Source: Amanita rubescens (Eukaryota > Basidiomycota > Agaricomycetes > Agaricales > Amanitaceae). From it: 64,000 nt of DNA. Shown here in pieces: positions 23,701 to 33,800 of the stretch. The stretch covers positions 124,001-188,000 of the forward strand of contig WION01000043.1 of assembly GCA_015039365.1 (NCBI GenBank), written 5' to 3'. A program made the translations under genes and the position numbers. Under the pieces are notes generated by a model that had not been told where the DNA came from, searched no databases, and was given only the letters and a program-made list of their open reading frames with translations. The first letter of the stretch is position 1, and every line of letters starts with the position of its first letter.

Positions 23701-26700
23701 GGCCACAATTGAGTTAGCTGCTTTCCGTATCATGGCACAAGCAAACTCTTGCTCTGCATCCTCACTAGCGGGTTCGACGAATAATTGCGGAGCTGATTGA
23801 AGCTTATTAATGGCAATCTCTAGTGCACTGTAAACAACATGCATTTTTAACTGCGCTTTTGATACATAATCGGTAATGTAATAGAGTATTGCTTTCGCAG
23901 ACGTCCCAGATCCTATAAATTTAATGTCCATGTTGCAACGCAAAGATTCAATTATCGTCTGGTTGTAGTTATTAATCAACCCATTTTGACATTGATACGC
24001 AATCTCCCCTGTTTCATAGTCGACAGTCGTATGAGGCCGATGATTTTTTGCATCGATTCGGAAACGACATGTCAAATCTTGCGAGTTTTTACAGTACTTA
24101 AAACAAGTCGCAGAGTGCGTGTGCAACTGACATTTTTGGACTAAGTTATGCATGTCTTTAGCTTTTCGACAAGCATAATCGTTTTCAGTTTCGTTACCAA
24201 AAGGAACCACGCACCGTACAGAGCAAGGGTGATTGGAACTTGATAGCACATTGGAAATATCTCCGGGATCTAATGGAAGGTTCGTTGCAATGTTAGTTTC
24301 TAAATAATCAATCAACTTTTTTTCAAAATGTTTATCAGTCGGAATAAGAAGCCTTTCCCGTATTTCGTTTGGATTCAGAGCACCTTCCAACCATACGAGC
24401 ATATGACAATGAAGAGTCCCACGACCTTGCGCTTCAACGCAGCCATAAAAAGCTTTGGTGTATCCAAATAATCCTTTTTTTCTTTGCCTTTCTGGAGTGT
24501 ATCCGAGTACCGACGAAAAAAAATTATTCATGTAAATGTCAAAGAACCGAGCCGCTACAACAGGATTTTCCGCAATCAGTTTAGATTGTGTGAAATAGTC
24601 GGATTTGTACGACATTGGCAAATTTTCAATATCGATGTCGTTCCCGGCCAAGAAAGAAACAAGGGGATTGTATACATCTGCCAGGTTAATTGTGATGAAA
24701 AAGCTCGGAACACCGTGCTGAGCAACCATTGATCTAATCTCTTCTCGCATGGCCATGCGGGCGGCATTAGACCCCATCACTGTTGAATTAATGGACTGTA
24801 CATCCTGCATAAGAGTATGAACTGCTCATTCTTCTGTTCCAGGATCCGCGGAATAATCGCCATTTGCTACTTTTTGTGACACACAATGGATAGTTTCTGG
24901 AGACAAACGAGCATACAGCCTCGCTTTATGCTCAAAATCTGCTCGTTTTATCTGCATAGACGTCCGTCGCAACACTTCGCGGCGCTGCAAGATATTGAAC
25001 GCTGTAAACATAAAACTCGGGTGAGTCTGGAATCGGCGGTCTGACAACGATAATAGATGTTTTAATTGAGCTGCAAATCCCACGGAAATGGATCGAGAAG
25101 GGTCTTCGAATCCTCCGTAACCATATGGGTACAAAGTTGGGTACATACTCGGAAACAACGTATGATTATGATAATCTGTTTCGGGTGTTCGTCCGTGTCC
25201 AATTTGTAAATACGGCTTTCCATGTTGCAGATGCCGAATGGCCGCAGCACGCATTTCTGCCGTGGTCGGTGCCACATTCAAATCAGCAATAACCAATCTT
25301 TCTAACGGGATAGAGAAATCATTCTCCGATGATGGTGCACAATTAGTTTCACGGGAAAAATATCCAGACAAGGCCTCATCGTTAACCACTGATTGGTCTA
25401 CATGCTCAACAACAAATGGTATACCGTCATTTTGTTCTATCTCTGCAAGAGCTTGATCGTTGATGATTATATCACGGTATAAAATGTTATTTGCTTTAAG
25501 CCAAACTAAAGCTTGACGTACTTTATCTGGACGTACAGCCAGTGGACGGGCATGCTTAACCAAAAATTCTCGACTAGGTTTTGCCAATCCTACAAATAAA
25601 ATACAAATGTATTTCAACAACTCGTCAACAGGAGGAGGTAGAATTGTCGCAATAAATTGTGTATCCTGGGGAAAGTAAATTGTATGACCCGTAAACCCAC
25701 GTTGCGCGTTGACATTAGAGCGTTTGGCATTATCCTCTCTCAATTGCAGAATAACCCCTTTTTGACGCGTGAGTGAAATCATTGCTTCCTCGACAACGGA
25801 CAAACTTTGTAACTCCAATGGGATAGATCCTACATATAGATGGTTTGATAACGCCAACTTTGGCAGGCGACCGCTTTTCAAGGACGTTAAACAAGTATTG
25901 CATAATGTAAGAACCCGACCATTAGCTGTATTCTTGACACCACTTGAAGACAACATGACATCACCATTGTTAATAAAACCTTCCACGTCATACCAGCTGC
26001 TTGGTGGCAATAATGGACTCAGATCAAGATCATTTTCATTTACATCGTTGGTGACAGATTGGAGTACACGTTCGTCACAACAAGCGCAAACACGCTCTTC
26101 CAATACATTCAGGCTAATCTGCTCGTCAAACGATCTCTGGATTGCTGCTTTATCTATCTCAGAACAACATTCAGGCCATGCCGATCTGGCTTGTAAAATC
26201 AAAAAAGGGTCTTCATATATTGCGAACAGTTCTAACCACGACTGCAATATGGTTATTCCATGAGAGTGCGCGATGATATAGTTTTTTAATTGTTCGTACA
26301 TTGCTTCAATGCTTCTCTCAGAGCCGCGTCTTATGCCCAGTTTCGATAGTATTGATTTTAGGATTGGCAGACTTGCAAAGCGACCGACATATACCATACT
26401 CAAAATAACTATGTCACGGTTACTATTGGCGCTTTGCAGCACATCTGGCCACTGAGACGCAGCTAAATGGCAAAGAGGACCAGTCAACGATGTATGACTT
26501 ATACACGCTCCTGAGATTACATGGTCTAACAAAGAATCTAGAACTTTTGGGTTTGAATCAACCAAATTTAGCCCATGCAAAGATGCCAATTGCAAAAGTT
26601 CTTCTCGCGGAATTTTAGGATTTAATTTTTGAATCAGTAAACCCAAATTTATAGGCATTTGAGACCGTGAGGCTCGCACCCTCAGATTGTCAGCCATCTC

Positions 26701-27162
26701 ACTAGTTGTGGATTTCGGGTCTACTCTTAAACCAATTGCTACGCATATTTCGCGCAATTCTGGTTTACCAATGCGCAATTCCCGTACTCGTATGAATATA
26801 ATGTCTGCTATCTCTTTTTGAATATCCTGCATTTCAAACCCATGCGTACTTTCACACATCGAGCCACTTCCACAGGCGCACATCCCATTGATAATGTGAA
26901 ATAACAACAAATGCCTTGCTTTTAAATCAGATTCCCCATCGCTGTACAATCCATGCTCGATCAGCCTTTGTTTTAACACCCGTTTTGGTTGAACAAAAAT
27001 GGAATATGATGCCTCAATGTAAAGCTTTACCATAAGGCAAAGATGTGTGCGTAAACGATTTAAATTTTTATTATCGACATCAATTTCATGTTCAGAATTA
27101 TCTGACATAGAAAAATCGGCGAACGGTGCTCGATTTTCAAAAGAGCTGAAATAACGATTCAT
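20758..27162 (-). pseudogene. Helitron Rep/PIF1-type helicase with one in-frame TGA
   Basis: One intronless 2134-codon frame starts at 27162 and stops at 20758. It is broken only by a TGA at 24828-24826, in the same frame on both sides. The N-terminal 780 residues contain a CxxC-type zinc-binding pair (CACCDE, then CNTC about 60 residues on) and a domain usual in fungal Helitron proteins (LFPSMYPTLYPYGYGG). The Rep nuclease follows, with the HUH motif GRGTLHCHMLVW near residue 918 and the tyrosine region YYITDYVSKAQ near 1090. The PIF1-like helicase has Walker A GAAGSGKS (about 1620), Walker B IDEVSM, GDMAQLPPV and TAHKSQGQT (about 2005). Rep nicks and joins single strands and the helicase drives rolling-circle transposition. 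A CGA codon would fit family sequence at the stop (EER...LMQDV), so a single CpG transition may have killed it. Read-through or a sequencing error are alternatives. Confidence 0.92.
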
Positions 27163-27603
27163 CGTTAATAGGAATATAATCCAATTAGTTCAAATATTCG
27201 CACCTTTTACTATTATTTGGAGAATGATCCCAAGAAGACGAACCGGAATGTCCGTCGTTGTGCGTCGGAATTTCGTCGGAACTAATAATTCCAATTGAAC
27301 GTCAATAGAAATCAATGAACCAATCATTTCCAACATTCGTACCCGTTGCTATTCTCGTGAGAGGAATTTGAAGATGAGAAGGGACCAAAACCGGAATGTC
27401 CGTCTTTGTGCGTCAGAATTTCGTCGGAACTAATAATTACAATTGATCGTCAATAGAAATCAACGAAACAATCATTTCCAACATTCGTACCCGTTACTAT
27501 TCTCGTGAGGAGAGTTCAAAGATGATAAGGAACCAAAAGGGCTTTTTTCGCGAGTAGGAATTTCGTCTATTGTCTTCTGTAAGCGAAAAGAACATTTTTT
27601 AAA
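27163..27603. repeat. About 148-bp tandem repeats upstream of the Rep gene
   Basis: About two and a half units, the two best-aligned starting at 27241 and 27389, share AACCGGAATGTCCGTC, GGAACTAATAATT and CAATCATTTCCAACATTCG. They sit directly upstream of the Rep/helicase start on the reverse strand, so they lie in its promoter. No gene is visible here. Confidence 0.75.
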
Positions 27604-28068
27604 TTATAAACACACACCTAGTATTGACGATAACACGTCATCATCCTGTTCACATGACATTGGACGCGGCACTGTATTTCGATGAGTATTGATCTGGTTT
27701 TTTGGTTTGTCTATCTTACCACGAGGTACGTTCGGCAAGAGAATATTTTCTTGGATAAGGTACTCTCGAAAATAGGAGACCCAATCCTTCCCTAAGACAC
27801 AGCAACCATCTATGTCATCGACAACGAACTTGGTGTAACAGCCGAACAATCCTACAAGTGTAGGAACGGTGACCATGCGCTGACCGCTGCTATTGATTGG
27901 GCGGTGTGCATGGAAACTCCGCGGAACAAAGGACGACGCGGCACTAGGATCTACACGAGCCATCAGGCGGTCATTATCCACATCGATTTCAATTGTTCCC
28001 AATGGCAAATAACGGTCCATGGCTTGACCTTTCGCTGGAGAGGAAGAATGACAAAAGTTGAGACTCAC
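27604..28068 (-). CDS. Retropepsin-like small protein, Helitron cargo
   Basis: A 154-aa frame starts at 28068. The part LMARVDPSAASSFV has the shape of the active-site loop of retroviral-type aspartic proteases, where D-S/T-G-A-S is expected. The later KFVVDDIDGCCVLGKDWV matches the usual second-half signature hhLGxDWh. The catalytic triplet reads D-P-S rather than D-S/T-G, so activity is doubtful. No reverse transcriptase or integrase lies nearby, and the gene is collinear with the Helitron genes, so it seems to be captured or domesticated cargo. An upstream exon may be missing. The fold assignment rests on two motifs only. Confidence 0.5.
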   Translation of the reverse strand: MSLNFCHSSSPAKGQAMDRYLPLGTIEIDVDNDRLMARVDPSAASSFVPRSFHAHRPINSSGQRMVTVPTLVGLFGCYTKFVVDDIDGCCVLGKDWVSYFREYLIQENILLPNVPRGKIDKPKNQINTHRNTVPRPMSCEQDDDVLSSILGVCL

Positions 28069-28313
28069 ATCTTCTCATATATGTACCCCAACCCCTTTAG
28101 CCCCTTATTGCGATCGTCTCCTATTTTTTCTATTCAACGCTGCTGAAGTAATGGTGCCCGTCCGTAAATGTGTTTAGTCTGCGGGAAAGAAGTTGCAAAA
28201 AAAGAAACGAACCTTATCGTCGAATTTACCATTCGCCTAACTGGAAAACTTTCAAAGGATCTTTTTGCCAAATGGAAAGAATAACGCTCGTCAACCGAAT
28301 CGATAAAACAAGA

Positions 28314-28694
28314 TTACAAATATCGTACAATATTACGTAATACATCGTTGATCTCCTCGTCTTCAACGTCAACAATCTTCCCCTCCACGATTTTAACGTA
28401 TAACACATCACCGACATCTTCGATTTTCATTTCGTTGATAAGCGGGATGTGCCCAGGCCTGCCTTCAGGGGTTACGGGTATGGATGCGTAATAGACAACG
28501 GCACATGTTTTATATTCTTTGCAGACACGAACCCAGGTGCGGGACATGATGTCAGCAGGTTTGGTGATCCAATAATCAACATCGTGCTTGGAAATGCCGC
28601 TGGAACCGCATGGAGCATCCGCGCGAACGAGAATTGGTACTGAGTAAGCTGATTTCCAACCGTTGTACACATAGACCCCGAATTGACAAAGAAC
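28314..28694 (-). CDS. Small Helitron cargo protein, trio member 3 (5' end unresolved)
   Basis: The last exon begins after an acceptor at 28695 (VLCQFGVYVYNGWKS) and ends at 28314. It shares with its neighbours a hydrophobic start followed by SVPILV, then DYWITKP, CAVVYYA and a C-terminal VGDVLYVK plus IVDVEDEEINDVLRNIV. A short first exon should lie near 28740-28775 (a GTGAGT donor is present), but no start joined in frame. The family is unknown to me. The protein seems to be a compact alpha/beta unit of about 125 residues without signal peptide or membrane segment. Confidence 0.55.
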   Translation of the reverse strand, partial: VLCQFGVYVYNGWKSAYSVPILVRADAPCGSSGISKHDVDYWITKPADIMSRTWVRVCKEYKTCAVVYYASIPVTPEGRPGHIPLINEMKIEDVGDVLYVKIVEGKIVDVEDEEINDVLRNIVRYL

Positions 28695-28925
28695 CTGCGA
28701 GTCAAGGTGGAATCAGCGATGTAACCTGACACGATTGGTACTCACGTCGCCATATATTTCTCATGAAAACGTATTGTAAAACGCACTGCATTTCGCAGCG
28801 ATTGGGTCGAACGGAATATAACGAGTCGAAATCATTGAAACGTGAGATGTGACAAAAATGGCCGTGGTTTATATCTCTGTGTGTTAAATAGGAGCAGCAC
28901 CTTTAAAGACAACTCCTATTGTTTT

Positions 28926-29413
28926 TTACAAAGTATAGAGAACATCCATCAAATCTTTTTTATTTATCTCTAATGCATACGGCCAGCTGTGATTCGCCCA
29001 CACCACTAATACATTGCCATACCAGCTTCGGAACTTGTCACTGAGCATTTTGTTCCAAGCGTTTTGCTCAGACGCTGTTGACTGCCGGACGTAGTAGACA
29101 ACGCAATGCAATTTCCGGTCAGCCGTTGAGACCACGATATCTTTCGTGTGAATGTTTACTGCGTTTCCTGGCTCTGTAAGCCAAACTGAAAAATCCCATA
29201 AAAAGTCGTTATCGCTTGCTGCCAATGGAATAGGTACAACAGCCGTGTTCGAACATCCGACGCCGTAGAATAATGCCAGAAAGTAATGCTGTCAAAATAG
29301 GTTTTTATCACCAGCTTTGCCCGAAAACTGGATTTGTTACATACCTGGTCTTTTTGAATCATATCTCCTAGTACACGGCATGTAAAATCGTCCGCATATA
29401 TGAGAGATGCCAT
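28926..29413 (-). CDS. Small Helitron cargo protein, trio member 2
   Basis: Exons 29413-29345 and 29288-28926 give 432 nt and 143 aa, with a 56-nt GT-AG intron. It aligns with the flanking genes over TAVVPIPLA, VWLTEP, HCVVYYV and the end LEINKKDLMDVLYTL, but it is the most divergent of the three. The intron position corresponds to the splice site just before the hydrophobic segment in member 3, supporting common descent by tandem duplication. No function is recognised. Confidence 0.6.
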
Positions 29414-29600
29414 GAGAGTAGGTAGTTCTACATACCTTTTATGAGACTTTTATACAGTCTGAAAACCAATGCACCCTATTTTCAAGGTACTCCTTTTTGT
29501 AATTTGGTAATCATCACACCGACGCAAGTTGCTTAAACACCGCAATCGGATACATGGAAAATACAATCTTTTACAGTTACATCGTTCCGTTTACTCATTA

Positions 29601-30242
29601 CTAAATAATAACTTCAAGATTACTGAGCACTTCGAAAACGTCCTCATCTTCTACGTCGACAAGAGTATCGTTGACCCTTTTTGCAAACAAAACATCTCCA
29701 ACCATTTGCACGTATTCCTTGCTGAACCCGCAATCTTTGTGCTTCAGAATTTTGGTTGCGTAATAAAAGAGAGTGTATGCGTGAGCTTCCTTGACGATAA
29801 GGTGCCATTCTTTTATGTCCATAGATCCCTCGAAAACTACAGGCCTCTTGATCCACGTCTCATAAGCCAGTTTGAACGCACTCCCTTCTTCGTGACCGTT
29901 TACAGGAGTATGAGGTCCTTTAGTCAGCGCTGTTAACGGCACAGGCACAATATGCGCCGCTCGCCAAGAGTTGGATATGTAAATGCAGCGTCGAAACAAT
30001 GACTGCTGAAAAGGATAAGTATTACGCAATTCAAACGTCGGTATCCTTACTGGTTCGTTATCATTCGAATGTGCGAGTTCTGCTTTTTTCATCTTCTCGT
30101 ACAACGCATTTGCTTGGGAAGAGATGGGGTTGTATGCCATGATACGTGTGTTGGTTGACATCTCGCTGATACTGCTGTAAGTGGTCAATTTTCTTTTTAA
30201 AACTAGTTTGGAAAAAGGAGACCAATCGCATCTCGATGACAT
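29601..30242 (-). CDS. Small Helitron cargo protein, trio member 1
   Basis: A frame of 213 codons; the true start may be a later Met (MSTNTRIMAYN, about residue 28). An N-terminal helical polar region (ANALYEKMKKAELAHS) precedes the shared core: IVPVPLTAL, YETWIKRPVVF, YTLFYYATK, and the conserved end VGDVLFAKR with LVDVEDEDVFEVLSNL. The match of the VDVEDE...VL.N signature with the gene at 28314 is striking, given that the genes are separated by a diverged third copy. It is the first gene from the element's 5' end. Function unknown. Confidence 0.6.
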   Translation of the reverse strand: MSSRCDWSPFSKLVLKRKLTTYSSISEMSTNTRIMAYNPISSQANALYEKMKKAELAHSNDNEPVRIPTFELRNTYPFQQSLFRRCIYISNSWRAAHIVPVPLTALTKGPHTPVNGHEEGSAFKLAYETWIKRPVVFEGSMDIKEWHLIVKEAHAYTLFYYATKILKHKDCGFSKEYVQMVGDVLFAKRVNDTLVDVEDEDVFEVLSNLEVII

Positions 30243-30296
30243 AAAAGAATCACGATCGCGGGACGTTTTCGTTAACCGACATCACTGAGGCGCAAC

Positions 30297-30444
30297 GATC
30301 ACAACCGCACAGGTTATCTTCGCTGTGATCACAACCGCGCGGGATACTTTTTGTGGAACAATGAATGGAGCGGTCCGATTACAACCGCGTGAGATGCGAC
30401 CGGATCGAAAGTAGAATAAAGCGGTGCGCTGCGATCACAACCGC
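30297..30444. repeat. Four 12-bp iteron-like repeats near Helitron 5' end
   Basis: GATYACAACCGC occurs in the same orientation at 30297-30308, 30327-30338, 30377-30388 and 30433-30444, in otherwise unrelated sequence, upstream of the first cargo gene. Spacing is 30, 50 and 56 nt. Confidence 0.75.
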
Positions 30445-30624
30445 ACGAACTCCTTTCATCACAGAAGCATTTGATGAAAACTGCTGTGATTACGACCTCA
30501 CACTGATTTCATGGAAGGTCATACATACATTTTCAGAGCGACGAGGCTGTGGAACGGAACGTATTTTACTTTTAGTCTTGTCGATTCAACGGGTGTTTCA
30601 GGAGATAGCAGCCGGTTGTAGAGT

Positions 30625-30675
30625 GGATCTTTCATTCGATCACGTCGTCGGATCCTTCATTCGATCACGTCGTCG
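30625..30675. repeat. 25-bp tandem duplication
   Basis: GGATCTTTCATTCGATCACG, continuing TCGTC, is followed directly by a second copy that differs at one base. It lies between the iteron-like repeats and the 5' end of the Helitron. Confidence 0.8.
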
Positions 30676-30790
30676 AAAGCGCTGAGGATGTTTCCTTCCG
30701 ATCGTACCGAGTAGTGGGGATTTTGTCACGCATTCGTGACCGTCACAAATGTCAGGTGACTGCTGGGCCTCGCTGGTTCGTCGGACTGAA

Positions 30791-30810
30791 CCCACTACTT
30801 ATGTAGCGGG
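30791..30810 (-). repeat. Hairpin at Helitron 5' end
   Basis: CCCACTAC-TTAT-GTAGCGGG, an 8-bp stem with one mismatch (G-T in one strand), exactly at the junction with NLR sequence. Confidence 0.6.
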
Positions 30811-33800
30811 AATATTAACATCAGCTCCACTTTGAAGGAGCATCTCAACAATATCCTTCATCTGATGTAATGTAGCCAAGATGAGAGCAGTGCCATACTT
30901 TTTGTGATGGGAGTTAACATCAGCACCATTTAAAAGCAGTATCTCAGCAGTTGCTCTGTGACCAGAATGTAATGCAGCAATGAGAGCAGAACCATAGTAC
31001 TCCCCACCAAAGTTAACATCAGCCCCCCATTCAAGGAGTAGCCAACAATTGACTTGTGACCCCTAGCTGATGCTGCAATGAGAGCAGAGCCATAATAGTA
31101 GCCTGCCTGGATATTCACATTGGCCCCCCATTCAAGGAGCAGTTGAACATTATTTATATTACCCACCCAAGATGGAGCTTGCAGTGCAGTGCCCCAGTGT
31201 CCTCCAACTATATTCACATCAGCTCCCCATTCAAGGAGCAACCTAACAATGTCATCTGAAGCATCCCCTGCTGCAACATGCAACGGTGGAATATGGTTCA
31301 AATCTTGCATTCCATAATCATTTATATGTGCTCCCTTCTCTAATAGAAGCTTGACAATGGCCTTGTGTCCTCTCTTTAATGCAGAAATAAGTGCATTGCC
31401 ATCTCTTGTTGTTGTATTAACATCTACTCCTTCATCCAAAAGTAGCTCAACAATATTTCTGTACCCACCTTTACATGCAGCTACAAGAGCCTCACCATGA
31501 TATCCACCATAGACACTTGGACTTGCTCCATTTTTAAGCAACAGCTCAACAACTTTATTGTGGCCCTGTGACATTGCAGCCCAAATGGCATAACCATATT
31601 CTCCTCCCTGTGCATTTACATCTGCTCCATTGTCAACAAGTAACTGGGCAATGTTTTTATAACCCTTGAGTGAAGCAGCATACAGGGGATTTCCCCCATC
31701 TTCTCCCTGACCATTTACATCTGCTCCATTTTCAACAAGTAACTGGGCAATGTTTTGATAACCCTTGAGTGAAGCAACATACAGGGGATTTTCCCCATCT
31801 TCTCCCTGACCATTTACATGTGCTCCATTGTCAAAAAGTAGCTGGACAATGTCCTTATAACCACTGACTGAAGCAACATGCAGGGGAGTTTGTCCATCTT
31901 CTCCCTGACCATTTGGATCTGCTCCTTGTTGAAGTAGAAACTTAACCAGTTCCTTATGGCCTGTACCTGCTGCAGCACATAAAGCATGGCTAATTTGTCT
32001 TCTATACATATTCACTTCTATGCCTCTGTCAAGCAGGAGCTTCACAATATGTAAATGCCGTCCCCTGGATGCAGAGACAATTGCATTAGCTTTTGCCTCC
32101 ATGTCAGTTCCACTCTCCAGAAGATGTTCAACAATGTACTTGCGACCACCCTTAGCTGCATTACTCAAAGCTCTTGCAAGTAGTTCCTTCCTATGTATTG
32201 TGTATGCCAATTCTTTTTCATTTGCCAGACCTCTCAGTGATGCACTGGACTCAGAAAGCCACAATTCTGATCTCAATAAAAGGTCAACAATAGCCTTACG
32301 ACCATAATATGCTGCTGCCTCTACAACCTCAAGTATTATTTCCTTCCTTTTCTTTTCATCTGACTCTTGTTCAAGCACCAGTTGAACTAATTCAATATTG
32401 CCATCCCTTGCTGCATCTCTCACATAATTGATATCCATTTTCAAATTCAGACCACTGCAATCAATAAGCAGTTTAATGGCTGCTGTTCCTCGAGGCCTGA
32501 CCATTTTAAAGATAGACACATTTACAATTTTCTGAAACACATGACTGTCTTTCCCATGTTCGCACAATATCCTAACAACCTGCTTTTGACCTCTTTCTGA
32601 TGCATCTTGAAGAGCCTCACAATACCAATTACTCATGACTTTAATGTTTCCTTTCTCAAGTAGCAGTGTCACCATATTGATATGTCCATTGTAGGCTGCT
32701 GCATATAGAGCTTCCATGCACTCCACATCATTTACTGGTTGTAGTATCAGCCATTTAGCTGTTTCAATCAAGCCATGTAGGGCAGCAATTTGAAGATAAT
32801 TTGGATATCTCATTGCCACATTGCGATATCTCCCACCATTATGGTTGTAAGCACCACCCCAATATGCCAAGCTCTGAGATTCAAACAGGTTAATGATTTG
32901 GTTCATAACAGCTGACTCTTGCTTGCATGCCAAGATATGCTTTGGCCAAAAATGTGCAGCATATCGGAGCAAAGACTTTTCAAATCCTGTTGAAGCAGGC
33001 CCTGGACCCTGTTCAGGAATTGCCTGCTTCCTTTGCAATATGTATGCCAGACCACATTGTCCAATAAAATAGTGGCCAAAGCAAGGGTCTACTTTCACAG
33101 ATGGGCCTATCTTTCTTTTGTCACTCTCAAAATATTCCTTGATAGATGCATGTGCAAACTGAACAGTTTCATCCTCCATCTTGGTCACAAAACTGGAACA
33201 AATCTTGAGCACATCATCAGGATAATCCAACTTGGCATCCACATCAAATTGTTGCCTTTCCACATCATATTCTAGAATGATGGCCAAGTCCTCCACATGT
33301 ATTGGCCTTTCAGAAAATGTAAGCCACAAGAGTAGCTTCATGGCATTCATTGCATCTGCTTCTTCAATTCTTGTCAGAATCTGGTCATATGTGGAATTCA
33401 ATGTAGCAGGGAGATGGTTAAGCTTTTGTTTCAGCATGTTTTGGCTTTTGCTACAATGTTTTAGTTCTTCCAATTGGCAGGCAACCCATCTAAACCTATG
33501 TATAATAATAATTCATGATCCAACATCTGACAGATGACAGAGCTATACTCACATTCCTTTTCCCTTTTCCATAAGAGTCACTTTGATAAGTTCCTTGGCA
33601 TTTGGTTTCCATGTTTTAAGCTCAGTTGCAGTAAACAGCATATGATCAATATACTTTGCAATGTCTTGATTTACTGGCATGGAAGTGAGGTCCACTTCAA
33701 TGGGCATTGTTTGTCTCAGAGAGTTGACAATTGGTAATTCCTTCCTGCTTGTGACAAGAAGGTGGCAACTTCTGATGTTCCACCCATTAATAAGTTTCAC

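Larger units (their letters stand above)
19003..30811 (-). mobile_element. Large gene-carrying Helitron candidate inserted in NLR copy 1
   Basis: An 11.8-kb block interrupts an ankyrin codon stretch that is continuous in NLR copies 2 and 3. All six genes inside read on the reverse strand. They include a Rep/PIF1-helicase reading frame, the hallmark of Helitrons. Read on that strand, the 5' end begins TCCCGCTACATAAGTAG and forms a hairpin (30791-30810). The 3' end has a perfect 7-bp-stem hairpin (19019-19034) about 15 nt before the break. The inverted repeat TCCCGCTAC/GTAGCGGGA occurs at 30803-30811 and again just inside the 3' hairpin (19038-19046), an asymmetric arrangement like that described for Helitron2/Helentron elements. 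There is no obvious target duplication, as expected for Helitrons. The canonical CTRR 3' end is not seen, so the exact termini are uncertain by a few bases. Confidence 0.7.

Noticed and set aside
20758..27162. Two separate Helitron genes
   Set aside because: Both frames are in the same phase, separated by one TGA and five codons, and together form the usual Rep-helicase order.
27604..28068. Remnant of an LTR retrotransposon
   Set aside because: Only protease-like motifs are present; no reverse transcriptase, RNase H, integrase, LTR or primer-binding site is visible nearby.
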